64,000 nt of DNA from Fusarium oxysporum f. sp. lycopersici 4287 (lineage: Eukaryota > Ascomycota > Sordariomycetes > Hypocreales > Nectriaceae): the NCBI RefSeq assembly GCF_000149955.1, contig NC_030992.1:103522-167521 (forward strand), written 5' to 3'. Both the position numbers and the translations under genes were made by a program. Below are positions 25,453 to 37,764 of this stretch, piece after piece (the first letter of the stretch is position 1; each line of letters starts with the position of its first letter). The notes below the pieces were generated by a model. That model had not been told where the DNA came from. It saw only the letters and a program-made list of their open reading frames with translations, and did not search any database.

Positions 25453-26358
25453 ATGCTTGTTCTTGAAGCTGGTGCAACTGGCAACCTTGGCCAGAAGCTC
25501 ATCGACAGCCTTTATTCACGTGGCCATCAAGTCCGTGGTGTCGGACGCAACCCACACAAGATCGGCTAAGCCCGTCGGGACAAGCTGGAGTACTTTGTCC
25601 AAAGCGAACCCTATTATGACGTCCCTGCCATCGAGAGTGCTTGCAAAGGTGTTGATGCTGTCATCTGTGCCTATACGGGCATGCCTGAATCGTCACTCGA
25701 CGGCCAGCTTCTCTTGTTCCGTGCTGTCGAGCGAGTAGGGATAAAGAAGTATGTCGCCGCTTCGTGGGGCTTTGACTGGAAGAATATGAATATCGGGGTG
25801 CATGAGAGGTATGATGCATATATTGCGTTTCGAAACCAGGTTGAACTCAGCTCTGATATTACGCCTAATTACTTCTTTACCAGAGTTCTAGCCGAAGTAT
25901 TGTTCTCACTCCCTGGCCACGGAGACTTTAGTCCTGCTAATAATGGTGCCTGGGACCCTAAAGGGAAGGCCATGGAGATCTGGGGTACAGGTAAGGATAA
26001 ATGACACCGGAGTACAGAGCGTGATGCAGCAGAATTTACAGTGGCTGTCATCGAGCGCGATGATGCTTCTGAAAGGGCTTTTGGTTGGTATCTTCTGACT
26101 TTGATCGCTAAGACATATGGGCAAGTAAGAAACTGCCATGTCGCTATCCGCAAGAGCGGTGATGAAGAGGAGCTGCGAAAGATTGCACTGGAGGCGAGGA
26201 GGCAAGGAACGCGTCGGTTGTTTTGGCCTTATATAGGCTGGTTCTATCAACTGTTCACTACCGACAGATTATGGGTACTTGAGGAGTTGGATAACGATAA
26301 ACTCTATGTCAAGACGTCTAGTCTAGAGGAATTTCTGCGCCAGTATCCACAGCTCTGA
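25453..26358 (+). pseudogene. NmrA-like / isoflavone-reductase-like gene with two in-frame stops
   Basis: A single-frame gene of about 302 codons in the atypical short-chain dehydrogenase (NmrA/isoflavone reductase) family. The NAD(P)-binding glycine motif appears as GATGNLGQKL near residues 7-16, then SRGHQVRGVGRNPHK. The frame is interrupted by TAA at 25567-25569, just after the cofactor loop, and by TGA at 26002-26004. Homologous-looking sequence continues in the same frame after each stop (GVDAVICAYTG; DAAEFTVAVIERDD). No intron of realistic length removes either stop. It is therefore probably a recently inactivated gene, unless two sequencing errors are present. A promoter-like AT-rich island lies just upstream. 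Confidence 0.75.
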
Positions 26359-27692
26359 TCGTCATGTATGGGAGAATTGAATTGTGGGCAACAGCACCAT
26401 CATTATCATCATCAACTGTCATGTATTTAGTAGCTACAGCTAGATTAAACCCCCTCACTTGTGTCTGCTAGTTGCAGCAGCCTATTGTAAGAGGCCCGAT
26501 TGTGACATATCAGCAATTGACCTAGATAATCCGCCTTTCACTACTGTATAACAACGTTTCCCGTCAACCATATACAGCATTATAATCTTAGCATCTCATA
26601 TGCAGGTGTTGTTGAAGTGGAAGATGGACTATGTATACTAGTTTGAGAGGCCGGAGTTACCTCTAGGCACCGCTTGAGGATGCGTAGTCTCGAACGCGAC
26701 CCGCCTGTGAAACTCGACTCTACTTCGACTTTTTCATTTCTTTTTTCTCTTTTTACCTATCTCCTTAACAGACTAAACGCTTAAGCATAGGGCTTTTGGT
26801 GCCCTACCTACCCCTCATAATTAGCATATACCTTTAAGTTATTTAAATTTTGAATTAGTTAGTTTTTAGCACGGAAAGTTTATTTTATGCCGAATTACTT
26901 GCGAGGATACATAACCACCTTCCAGCTGAGCGGATGTTGGGTCACGTTGATATATCGAATTGGTTCAAGGCGACAGGGTAAGCTCCAAAGTGAATTAGCC
27001 TACATCGTCCATTCTCATTATAACCTAAACAAATGAAGGCATTTACACTAAGTCATCATGATTTCATCATTACCGTCTAATCCAAACTTAAGGGTAAAAT
27101 GGGTGTTTAGCGACAGACTTGCCCCGCGTCCTACTCGACCTTGAGATTAAAATATTTTGGTTTTAACTTTGCATGTGCAGGGTGACATTCGCAGCTGACA
27201 AGCCTTTAAGGTTATCGCAAAGTTAACGGGACGCTCTGAATCAGAGGCCAAGGTGGTTTTACACAGCCAGCAGGTTCTGTATGTCAATCACTCAGGATGC
27301 CAACCAACTCAGCATACCCAGAGGGGTTTTATTTGCCCTAAGGGCGGCAAAATGTCGACAGGCTGGATGCTTATGTTCTTGATGACAATCTTGCCCATAC
27401 GGATGTTATTTATAGATGCATACTAGCAACAAAAGTATGGAGCTAAACAAAGGTAGACATGTCTCACACTCACATGTCAGACGTATGGATGTGTTGGATC
27501 CACACTCCTTTCACATGCGCTGCGTTCAGTATGGGCTGCAGTTGTGGTTTGAGAGTTTTACTTTCAAGCCTGCCTTGTTCGCAGGGTGTGAGGTTACCTA
27601 TAAGTTATAAAACACCGTCGCAGACCAAAATTGAAGAGACAGTGATCTTATCCTACTCATCGAATACAAATGTCCTAATTCCGTATCTGACT
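26359..27692. other. intergenic, no gene seen
   Basis: About 1.3 kb without a convincing gene. A short cat/atc microsatellite lies at about 26398-26416. ttatttataga near 27408 could be the TATA element of the GMC gene. Confidence 0.45.
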
Positions 27693-29660
27693 ATGAGTGA
27701 TTCTTCCACAATCCATGTGCCCGAAGCAACTGTGGGCTCCGTGAGTGAACGTGGCGAAGCGATCCCCGAGGAGGAATTGGATACCCTAGATGGTTATGAG
27801 TACGTCGTGGTTGGCTCAGGAGCCGGCGGAGGACCACTAGCCGCCAATCTCGCCCGGAATAACCACAGAGTTCTTCTATTAGAAGCAGGCGATGACCAGG
27901 GATCCAACTTCAACCAACAGGTTCCTGCTTTCCATTCCAAAGCAACAGAGGACGAGAAGATGCGCTGGGACTACTTCGTCAAGCATTACGCAGACGAGGA
28001 AGCTGCGCAAAAAGACTCGAAAATGACCTGGGAGACACCCACAGGAACGCTTTATATCGGATTGAATCCACCCAGCGGATCAAAGCCGAAAGGAATCCTC
28101 TACCCGCGTGCAGGAACCCTTGGTGGCTGTACAGCACACAATGCCATGATCACCATCTATCCTCACGAAAATGATTGGTCAAACATCGCCATCCTGACCG
28201 GCGATGATTCGTGGCACCCGAACAATATGCGTCAGTACTTCAAGCGCCTGGAGCGCTGCGAGTATCTTCCAAATGGCACTCCTGGTCATGGCTTCACTGG
28301 ATGGCTAGGTACAGATCGTGCTGATCTCAGACTGGCACTGGGGGACTTTAAGATCCTCTCAATAATCAGTGCTGCTGCTACTGCTATGGGTAATACGATC
28401 CTCGGGCTCATCCCCGAGAAAGTTTCCCAACTACTTGGACTCCTGCTGCGGGACATGAATTCCATTGATCCTCGCCGGGATATGACCGAGGGTATCTACC
28501 AAATCCCCCTGACCATGAGTCACGGGAAACGAAGCGGTGTCCGCGACTTTCTTGTAGAGACTGCCAAGAAGTATCCGCTGGACATCAGGACAGGCTGCCT
28601 TGCTACCCGTGTGATTTTTGACGAGAGTTCGCTTGCAAACTCCACTCCGAAGGCGACTGGTGTCGAGTTCCTCGAAGGAAGCAGCTTGTATAAGGCCGAT
28701 CCCCGGTCAAGTTCATCCACCAATGGCACTAAACGTCGAGTCCGCATCTCTCGAGAGGTCATCCTTGCGGCTGGGGCTTTCGGCACGCCACAGCTTCTGA
28801 AGCTGAGTGGCGTCGGCCCAATGGACGAGTTGCAAAAGTTTGGGATCCGTGTCGTCAAAGATATGCAGGGAGTTGGAACCAATCTCCAGGATCGCTACGA
28901 GATTCCCATCATTACTAAAATAGAGGACGACTTCCCAATCATAACAAAGTGTACCTTCGGGGAGCCTGAGGACCCGTGCCTCGCAGACTGGTACCGTCAG
29001 CGTGGACCCTATCTATCCAATGGACTCCCCATCGGGATAGTGAAGAAGTCCAGTCAAGCAGATGCTGACCCTGACCTTTTCATCTTTGGCGGTCCTGCAT
29101 TCTTCAGGGGGTACTATCCTGGGTATTCGAAACTCACCACTTCGGACAAGAGACACTTCACGTGGGCCGTGCTCAAGGCTCACACACATAACCAGGACGG
29201 AACTGTCATGCTCACCTCATCCAATCCTCGAGACGTGCCAGATATCAATTTCAATTACTTTACCACGTCTCAGGGTGAGATTGAGAAATCTGAGCGGGAT
29301 CTCGGCGCCATTGCTGAAGGCGTTGCTTTCGCACGACGCATTATGGACGATGTCCTGCCGATTGTCACTGGGCCCCTTGAAGAAGCATTACCTGGCCGTC
29401 ACTTGGCTTCTACTGAGCAGGTGAAAACATTCATTAGGAATGAGGCGTGGGGCCATCATGCTTCTTGCAGCTGCCCCATTGGATCGGATGGAGACCCCAA
29501 AGCCGTACTTGATTCTCGCTTTCGTGTTCGCGGTGTGAGCAACCTGCGCGTCGTTGATGCTTCTGTCTTTCCTCGTATTCCTGGGTTCTTTATAGTTCTT
29601 CCCATCTATATGGTTAGTGAGAAGGCGGCTGATGTTATTCTTGAAGATATTGGCGAGAGA
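27693..29660 (+). CDS. GMC oxidoreductase (choline-dehydrogenase-like), 3' end in assembly gap
   Basis: A glucose-methanol-choline family flavoenzyme that oxidises an alcohol using FAD. The ATG at 27693 begins MSDSSTIHVPEA; the open frame upstream is ignored because family homology starts at YEYVVVGSGAGGGPLAANLA, about residue 35. A GMC signature is seen as PRAGTLGGCTAHNAM (near 28110), then ILAAGAFGTPQLLKLSGVG (near 28765). The C-terminal catalytic segment has WGHHASCSCPIG and VVDASVFPR. The gene is intronless over 656 codons and runs into 286 N at 29661, only a few residues after the usual C-terminal helix SEKAADVILEDI, so nearly all of it is present. No signal peptide is obvious. Its neighbours are broken genes and it has no evident pathway partner. 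Confidence 0.9.
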
Positions 29661-29946
29661 NNNNNNNNNNNNNNNNNNNNNNNNNNNNNNNNNNNNNNNN
29701 NNNNNNNNNNNNNNNNNNNNNNNNNNNNNNNNNNNNNNNNNNNNNNNNNNNNNNNNNNNNNNNNNNNNNNNNNNNNNNNNNNNNNNNNNNNNNNNNNNNN
29801 NNNNNNNNNNNNNNNNNNNNNNNNNNNNNNNNNNNNNNNNNNNNNNNNNNNNNNNNNNNNNNNNNNNNNNNNNNNNNNNNNNNNNNNNNNNNNNNNNNNN
29901 NNNNNNNNNNNNNNNNNNNNNNNNNNNNNNNNNNNNNNNNNNNNNN
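29661..29946. other. assembly gap (286 N)
   Basis: A run of N following the GMC gene. The sequence right after the gap (29947-30339) has no recognised gene. Confidence 0.99.
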
Positions 29947-30339
29947 GCTCTCGCCTCGTGCCTCTTACGGTTCGCTGCTGCTCCTGTAGTCTGAGGGCGT
30001 CTCGTTTTCAAAGCATATTCATCCAAGCCATGCAAGTAGCTCCTTCATGCTCGTGCGCATGCTCCCGTCAAAAGTTAGTCTGTCTTCCGTTAAGTCCTGT
30101 AGCGACTGCGGATCTGCTGAGCCCCCTATTACGTAGCAGCTGGTAACATAGCTTTTCGTTGCCCAAATACGCATACAGCCGGAGAAGCATTGCTGACGTC
30201 TTGTTCTGTTACTCGCCGTTCGTATATGGCATATATATGTTGAGTATATAGCACAGTCCTCATATAACAGGAGCTGAAGGCTCATTTGCTGTAGTTATTC
30301 TATAAAGGTTCGTATAGTTCGAGGTACGCCTTCCATGTC

Positions 30340-30696
30340 TTAAGAAACCTGCTCTAGGTATGCACTGGCCGTCAAGAGGGCAGGAGGAAGACCATCGGAA
30401 CTTGCCCAGAAATAGACTGACCAACTTTGGCTATAGGCGACCGAGTCGTCACGATGATGGTACCATAGAAACTGTCCAGGAGAAACGGACGAATCTCAAA
30501 AGCCTTCGAGTCTAGACGACTCATCTGCTCTGTAACTTCGGCCGGTCGGATTCGTCGTATCGCCTTGCATAGTCAAAGAGCGACGATTGGCCACCTTGAC
30601 GGCAAGACTGAGAGAATGGTAGGCCTCGAGATAAGGCTTAAACGTCTGTAGCTGGGGTATATTCTCGCGTACACGGATCCATTTGGTGGCGTCTTG
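30340..30696 (-). pseudogene. unidentified coding trace with one internal stop
   Basis: On the minus strand, a frame of 119 codons opens after a TAA at 30697 and ends at TAA 30340-30342, with one TGA at 30496-30498. Its composition is protein-like: ATKWIRVRENIPQLQTF and LEAYHSLSLAVKVANRR before the stop, and VYFWASSDGLPPALLTASA after it. There is no ATG at its start, so it looks like an internal fragment. I do not recognise the family. Confidence 0.35.
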
Positions 30697-31540
30697 TTAA
30701 ACCGCCAGCGGGGATCGGTACTTTCAGATACTCACTGAGTATCACACAGTCACATGCAGCTATCATGCAATCACATGCAAAACACATTCACAGTCTGTGT
30801 GGCACTGGATAATTTAGACACGAAACCTCGGGAAACTCTGGAAAGTTTCAAAGCGTGACTTAATAATGATGGCTGCTTTATTAAGCTCTTAAGGTCTTGT
30901 TTTCAGGATATTTATGAAGAACGTAAAGGGCCAGTTTCGAATATGGTTGCATGGTTAAATTGGGAGGTGATATCGTTTACTTTTATTACGAACCTTTTCG
31001 TTTAAGTCTTAAATATCCTGCCCGCTCTAGATTCCTTCGCAACCTGACTCGTTGCACTATGTCGCGCTGCTGTAATAGCATTTCATCAAAGAGTCACCAG
31101 GACTTTTTCATCCACACATATTCATCTAGGATCCATTAATAAAGTTCCCGGCCGTATGCAAAGTGACGTTATTAATATCAATACTTGCAGATGTTTTGGT
31201 GTAACTTTATGCAGTCACATTTGAATTTGATTGATGACTTGGAAGAAAACACGAAAACTTTAATCAGCTCCTGACCCCGTTGTGTAACGGAACTCAATAT
31301 TAGCAATTTGGAGGACGGCCTGTGGTGCTGCCTCTCACTGATCACGACACAAAAGCCGTTCAAGTAACTCTATGGAGGTTTCGGCCGGTCGCTATTACGT
31401 AGTTGCCTACCAGGACTAGGCACAAATCCCTTGAGTATTGGCTGCCACGCTTTATAAACTATCGAAGTGTCTCTGGAGAGGGTCTAGGTAACAGGGCTGA
31501 CAAAACTGCGACCCAAGGAGGGTTAAGGGATAGCAGCACA

Positions 31541-32580
31541 TTAGGAATTTAGCTGACAGGGAAGGTTTGTGCTGGACGGCGCAACGAAGCTGTTCAGGCC
31601 CGCCAAAGTGCGGTACTCCGGCTCCTGGGCCATGATATCTTCCCTCCAGTTGGACAGCCCTGCGAGGAAGTCTCTGAGGGGCAGTTTGGGGACATCCTGG
31701 CCTTGGAAAAGCTTTTGGAAGAGGTCCTGCGAACATTTCTCGTCTTTGACGCTAACATTTGAATGCCAGCGATAGATGAGATTGAACTCAACGGAGACCT
31801 GGTTGCCGCTGCTCACGGGGAAATCGACCTTGTCGAAAACTTGGGAGAAGGACTCTCGCGGGTCCAGGACCCAGCTGGAGTCGGGAGCATAGTTCAAATT
31901 GAGGATTGTCCTTGTGTAGTCTGAGAGGTAATATTGACGTAGAGGCCGCATGTGACACTGATAATTTTGTCAGCAAAGCACTAATTTAACCTTAACCGTA
32001 AGTAGATCTAGAATACGCACAGTCTTGCGGTGTTAAAGAGGTCTTTGTCAATCTTTCTCTCTGCAGCTTCCCTGCTCAAGCGTAGATTCGGACCGAACCT
32101 TCCGCTCCCGTTAATTCGCTCCAGTTCTCCTGCCACATAGTTATGGAACCGATTAAATGTGATCAGCAACCCGCAGAAGCCAGGCGGAAACCCCAAAAGA
32201 CGGTGCTCAGAGAAGGTGTCAGGCTTGAGCATACCTCCTTTCATATTGCGAACAGCTTCCTGTTCTTGGACGTTGTTGCCGTACAAAGGAGATAAGTCAA
32301 GGTACGAGGAAGTGGATGAAATGCTAAAATCCGGGTTAGCAACCGTTTCGGTGTCGTCACTGGTACGGAAGAAATCTAAATGTCGGTCAGTTTAACCTCA
32401 GGTGCGATACTGGCCCAAAAAAAGGGTAAGCAAAAAGGAGCCTAATCGTAAATGATAATGGTAGCCAAGTAGAAGACCATACTCGAGATCTTGCTCAGTT
32501 GTTCTTTGGGCGGCCCCCGACTGTAGTCAATATTGTACCGAAAGGCTGAGGAACAAATCGGCCTCCGGTTGGGTTCAAAG
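31541..32580 (-). pseudogene. decayed fragment of a Ppo-type fatty-acid dioxygenase
   Basis: A remnant of the haem-peroxidase domain of psi-producing oxygenases / linoleate diol synthases, which convert linoleate to hydroxy-oxylipins. Order on the minus strand: ISSMVFYLATIIIYD, then SSTSSYLDLSPLYGNN, RLLGFPPGFCGLLITFNRFH, TILNLNYAP, and the proximal-haem motif EFNLIYRWHS. Lesions: the distal-haem position normally His in IIIHD/IITHD is Tyr (codon at 32448-32450); the splice donor after it reads AT instead of GT (about 32445); a one-base frame change disrupts the GLYVN-LSDY junction near 31928-31933; and the gene ends at 31541, before the rest of the dioxygenase and the whole P450 domain. The N-terminal part is also absent. 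An intact Ppo has over 1,000 residues, so this is a dead fragment. Confidence 0.8.
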
Positions 32581-33882
32581 TACCACGACTTCACTGTACC
32601 TAGTCTTCTCCGGTCCAGCTTGTGTCTGTTTTCATTATCACCTACTGCTGAGCCTTTCTATGGCAAGAGGCATCCGGCAGTGAGTTCCGTACTATTACGC
32701 TGGACGTGAATGTTGAGTCAAGAACTGCCAAGATGAGGAATGGCTTTGTTGCATGGAGCCGGTAGTAGTGGCGGTCCTTGGTCCCAGGCAGCCTGTGGTG
32801 GGGAACCAATTGTCAACAACCCAGCTCAGCTTCTGATCCGACTCCCAACCTTCAGCTAGTTGCCGTGTAGGTCCTTGCCTCGGAAAGTTCGCTGTTGACG
32901 TGTCATGCCGTTGAAACGCCGTACGAGTGATAGCTTGCCGACCATATCATAAATACGGGAAGTCCCGTGCACCCCATCTCAAGCCTGCGGCAACAGGTAG
33001 GAACCTCATGGATTCAGCTGCGAAAGCGGTGTGTGCACATTGTGCGCGGCTCAGCGCCCCTACCTAGGAGTGCAGCGGCACGATACGCTCGGTCCCTGGT
33101 TAGGAGGACGCTCATCTTTGTTTCTCAGCCACAATTCTTACTATCTATGCTATACTGTACTAATCTGGCTAAAATGAATTGCATGTGACCCGACAAAATA
33201 GGGTGCGGACCTTCCCACATGATAGCCAACCTTAGCAGCTTGGAAATCCCCGAGCCCTACCGGGATCCGGCTCATGGCCCCGCCCAGGGCTACACATCGA
33301 GGGCAGAGGGTCGGTCGCAAACTCATCATTATATCTATGCAGACCGTCCACTCTACAGGGCTAGACGTAAGTTTCCATGCTTTTTGTCAAGATACGACAA
33401 GATACAAGTACCTCAGATGGCAACTATTTTTAGTAACCTCGTTTAACTACAGTAGGTAACTTTAAGAAACTTTTACTAAAATATTATGAGCATGATGTGT
33501 TTATCAATGTACATTAACAACTAGACTCTCGAAAATTTATCACATTTTAGAATTTTCAAAAGCATCCGTTAAGAGGAAAGTCCACTGTTGGATTCGAACT
33601 TTGCCGATTATCAAAGTTTGGCAAGGTATCACCACCTTTTCCGCAAACCTTTTAACTTGGCTACTTGAATTGTGACACCTAGCTCCAATACACTTAAATT
33701 ACAGGGTCACCTAGATTCTTTAATTCAAGGCCACATTTGACAGCCAACGTATTCCATTACCGGTACCTCAAGACCTGCATCGGCAAGACCAACATAGTTC
33801 AGAGATTCCTTAGAACAACCCGGCCTCACAAACTAGTAGTTTCTCCTCCCCTTTATTTTCCAACGGTCCAACCTACTACACC
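32581..33882. other. intergenic, no gene seen
   Basis: No recognisable gene. The 3' part, from about 33440, is the presumed promoter of the DUF2235 gene. Confidence 0.45.
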
Positions 33883-35520
33883 ATGCCGGAAGAAACGCCC
33901 AAGTTGGCAAGCTATAAGCGTATCATCCTGTGCTCAGGCGGCACATGGCTTGCGTCTGATACGGGCGACAAGTCCACCCCTTCGAACGTCGCCAAGTTGG
34001 CTCGAGCGGTTGCGAACAATGGCCCTGATGCTAAAGGCAATATCGTCAAGCAGATCGTGTCATACCATTCCGGCCTTGGAAGCGGAGACCTTCCATTTCA
34101 GAAAGCCATCTACGGTGAGTTGCTGAGACTAAATCTTCCTCTTCGCTTTCTCTCGAACAGCTTTACTGACATTCTGCTACTGCATTTCACAGGCGGCTTC
34201 GGCTGGGGTCTCGATATCGAGGTGTCTCAAATCTATGACTTCATCTCTAATAACTACGAGCCTGGCGATGAGCTGTTCTTCTTTGGCTTCTCGCGTGGGG
34301 CTTTCACCGTGCGCTCGGTCGCTGGCCTGGTCTGCGACGTCGGCGTCCTTTCAGCTGTGCACATGTCCCGCTTCACGGAGATGTGGGAAGCCTACCGAGC
34401 GAATACTAGCGGTGAGCCCTTTAGGAATTCAGCGTGGTATCTGAATAATAAGGAAGACCTGGGTCTCACGGATGTCAGGGTCAAGGTGGTTGGCGTGTGG
34501 GACACCGTTGGAGCTCTGGTACGTGATGCAGGACGTGATGGATGCTGCTTCCGTTTAACTGACCTTGCATGGCTAGGGAATCCCAGAATGGCCCGTTGTG
34601 GGTTGGGCAACAAAAGCTGGCCTCCCAATCAACATGCGGTACGCATTCCACAATACGAAGGTATCAAAAAGTCAGTATTATCGCAAGTGTTCCTCGTAGA
34701 ACGGCCAGGCCTAAATGACGACTCCTTCAGATCTAGACTATGCTTTTCAAGCCCTCGCTATTGACGAGAAACGACTAACCTTCCCTCCTACCCTCTGGCA
34801 CAAGACTGCTGACGGTCCTGCGGAAGATCTGCAGCAATGCTGGTTTCCCGGCGTCCACGGCAACATCGGCGGCCAAAGAGACGATTTGCATGCCTCGGCT
34901 GACTTTGAGGAGATCGGTCACAACACATTTGCGTGGATGGCAAGTTCCTTCCCATCCTACTGCCTCAGTTACGATCCTAACCCACTGACTTCCTCATGCT
35001 TCAGGTGGACAATCTCTCTAACATGCTCACGTTTGAGGATGCCGCGATCAAGATTCTGATCAAGGAGCATCACCGGGCGCTCAATTCGATCAATGTTACC
35101 AGCGGCTGGGGCTGTGGACCGATCGTCGACAATTTCTCTGGGCTGCAAGGCCTCTTCTTCTGGCTTCTTGGGAAGAAAGACCGCGCACCGGGCAGTTATC
35201 CTCGGGACCCAGGTGACGGCACTAGTGGCGCCACGAACGAGTATTTTCACCCTATCACCCGAATCCGCAAGGAGATCCTTGGCTACAACCCAGTGCCATT
35301 GCAGGGATATTCCATCGAGAGACCCCATGGCAGTGCGGGGTGGAAGTGGGTGAAGAGCGGCGTCCAGTCGATACCCGAGTACGTGATGCACCCGGAGAAG
35401 AAGATGAGCGTCGCGTACGAAGAGAATGGGAGGGTGAGGTATCGAGTCGAGTCGAGTTTATCGAGATTGCTGTGCCCGGAGAACATCCTGTTGGATCTGG
35501 ATAGAGACAATGGGATATAA
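33883..35520 (+). CDS. DUF2235 (T6SS-phospholipase-effector-like) alpha/beta hydrolase domain protein
   Basis: Start ATG at 33883 (MPEETPKLASYKRIILCSGG). The DUF2235 domain opens with IILCSGGTWL...STPSNVAKLARAV and carries the nucleophile elbow FFGFSRGAFTVRS near 34277-34315, with KVVGVWDTVGAL following. Four introns (about 34115-34192, 34517-34576, 34663-34731 and 34939-35004) join the exons in frame, including PINMRYAFHNTK / DLDYAFQALAIDE and the conserved QCWFPGVHGNIGG, where the catalytic His is expected. Length is about 450 residues, normal for fungal members. Bacterial relatives include phospholipase effectors; fungal members are common and mostly uncharacterised, so phospholipase activity is only a family-level inference. 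No signal peptide is seen. Confidence 0.88.
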
Positions 35521-37764
35521 ACTGATAAGTAGGGTCGTGGGCTGAGTGATCATGAGACATTAGCACCTGAGTGAACGAAGAGTTCAACGGTAGCAGAGAG
35601 CCAGTGTATGCGTGGTCAACCAAGCCCCAAAGGTTTCAGGTTCTCCAAACACAACGTATTATCATGTTAAAGCCCTCCGTCCTATAAGGCTTTTCTTATA
35701 TTGCGGAAAATTATCTAGCTAACAGGCATGCCATCGAAATAGGGGACTTATCATGGTGCTCTTTCGTTTCCACTAGCATGATGGTGCATTGATCTGTTGA
35801 GATGTGTACTCCAACTGTATCGCGTTCTTGGTAATTGAGATACTATTCTCCTTTCCGACTCCCGTCCTATGCCTAACCAAACCCTAGAGCGACAGCCCAG
35901 CTTTGAGCGCTCATATGGGGGGTGAAAAGTCCACATACAGAGATGGTACGGTCTCCGGATGCAAAACACAGTTCCATCGGCAGAACTTACTAACTGGAAA
36001 GATCGAGGAGCAGAGTAGCATGTGAAAAGGTCATGATTTTATGGCTATGACAGAACCCATCAGCGAGTACGGACATACTGACTCGTTAAAGAACCTGAGT
36101 GAGGAATATCGGTTGGATAAGTCACATTCTACGACTCTCGCCTTCGGTCAGAATCGATATAACCAGATTTAATGTCTCATTGCTAAAGCATTATTTAATG
36201 GTGACTCAACTATGACAAACTACAGCTGGGATAAGCGGACTTCAAGCTTAAATTCCAGGCTATCCATGACGATTCTTGTACCTCGTCTTTAATGACAAAT
36301 GCAGCCGGTGGGATGACTCATTATTGAAGGTATGGTGAGCAGGCGCGGCCTCGTGGAGAGAAGTGCTAGAACCATCTGGATTAAAATAGAGACCTTAAGG
36401 ATCCATCCGTCTTATGTGGTGATACAAATGAGAGTCCTACATAGAACAGATTTCCGGTCATGCAAAGTCTACAATGCGGTGGTGTCTCGCATCAACGTCA
36501 GTCCCTGGCAACCCACTTCAGCACTTGAGGGAAACTCTAATATTGCGTCATGCCACCCCTCTTGTATAAGCCGTCTTTGTAGTGTGGGCGTAACTTTCCT
36601 GTCACCTGTATTCCTGTAAGCTTTCGCATATGCCAGTACCCTGTTGCACATGTACTTAACCTGGTCTTAAGAAATATTAAGGATTATGGCATGATAAACA
36701 AGGTTTAGCATGTGAATAAGTGAATTATTTCTAGAGGTTGCGCTGTGGAATTGTGCTATAATGGTGATGACCATGTGAAGGTCTTAAGATTTCGAGATCC
36801 GCTAATTTCACATGAACGGGGTAGCGGGTTACTGTGAGATGAATATAAACGCAATTGAAGGGCGCAAGGTTCATGAAAAACGCTTAAGGTAGCTTTTAGT
36901 GAGAAAAAGATGTATCACTCCCTGTTACTGTGTTCCTGCACCCGCATAAGAGCAATTAACTAGCAGGTGTAGCCCCCTTACGAGACTTACCTTGCCACAA
37001 GTCGCTCTACTCGAATAAAACTAGAACCTACGGTGCCGGATGAGTTACAGCTCAACTTAATAATGAATTGATCATCTCCATAACCTTCTCAGCCACCGGA
37101 TTATGTGTAGTCTATGTAGAGTATTAATAAAGGAGATTTTATAATATATAATTTAAAATTATAATAATATGTATTACTTTATTTTATTTTATTAGTATTA
37201 TTATCTTTAAGTTCATAAGTTAGCTTTTAAAGATTTATGTAAATATTTTTAAAATTTAATTTAATTTACATATTTCTTCCCCCTTAAAAGGTAAAGTATT
37301 ATTAAGTTAATATTATTATAATTACCTGTCTTAGTTTTAGCCTAGACCTAGCTATATGTAAGCCAGACAGCAAGGCTTCCTTTTTAGCTAGCCCTAATCT
37401 TCTTCCTGCAACCTGCTTTCAAGGCCACTCTTGGATTGACCCCTGCCGCATACCACGCTCTAACCGTCTAACACGCTTCCACAATAAGTCATTGAATCCG
37501 AATTTTGATAAACGCATTCCAGGGAGAACCGATGGAGGCCAAATTTTACTGAAGAGATCGGTCTTGTTCTTTGTAGTCGATGAATATGAAATGATACTGG
37601 TTGAACTATTTCGATCAAGAAGAAAAAGTTTAGTTTCTCTGTGCCCCATGCTTCGCGACCGCTTCAATGTCACTGAGTGCAAAAAGTACAATGAAAAAAC
37701 CTCTCGTTCAAGCCCAGTCCTATAACTAACTTCGCTCTGACAGAGCCGACATAACGCAAGCAGG
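35521..37764. other. intergenic with AT-rich island
   Basis: About 2.2 kb without a recognised gene. From about 37121 to 37345 the sequence is extremely AT-rich (tataatatataattt style) and ends with a tagccctaa-type stretch, like the island at 24951-25215. It probably marks a decayed repeat next to the 3' end of CCO2. Confidence 0.5.

Noticed and set aside
26398..26416. cat/atc microsatellite
   Set aside because: Very short and imperfect; mentioned only as part of the spacer.
27459..27692. Upstream in-frame extension of the GMC gene (78 codons)
   Set aside because: It is not protein-like for the family, is Cys/Ser-rich and precedes the conserved start; ATG 27693 is more likely.
33585..33650. 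tRNA-like B-box (GTTCGAATCC on the minus strand)
   Set aside because: The T-arm does not pair, no matching 5' acceptor stem is present and the A-box is poor; probably chance.
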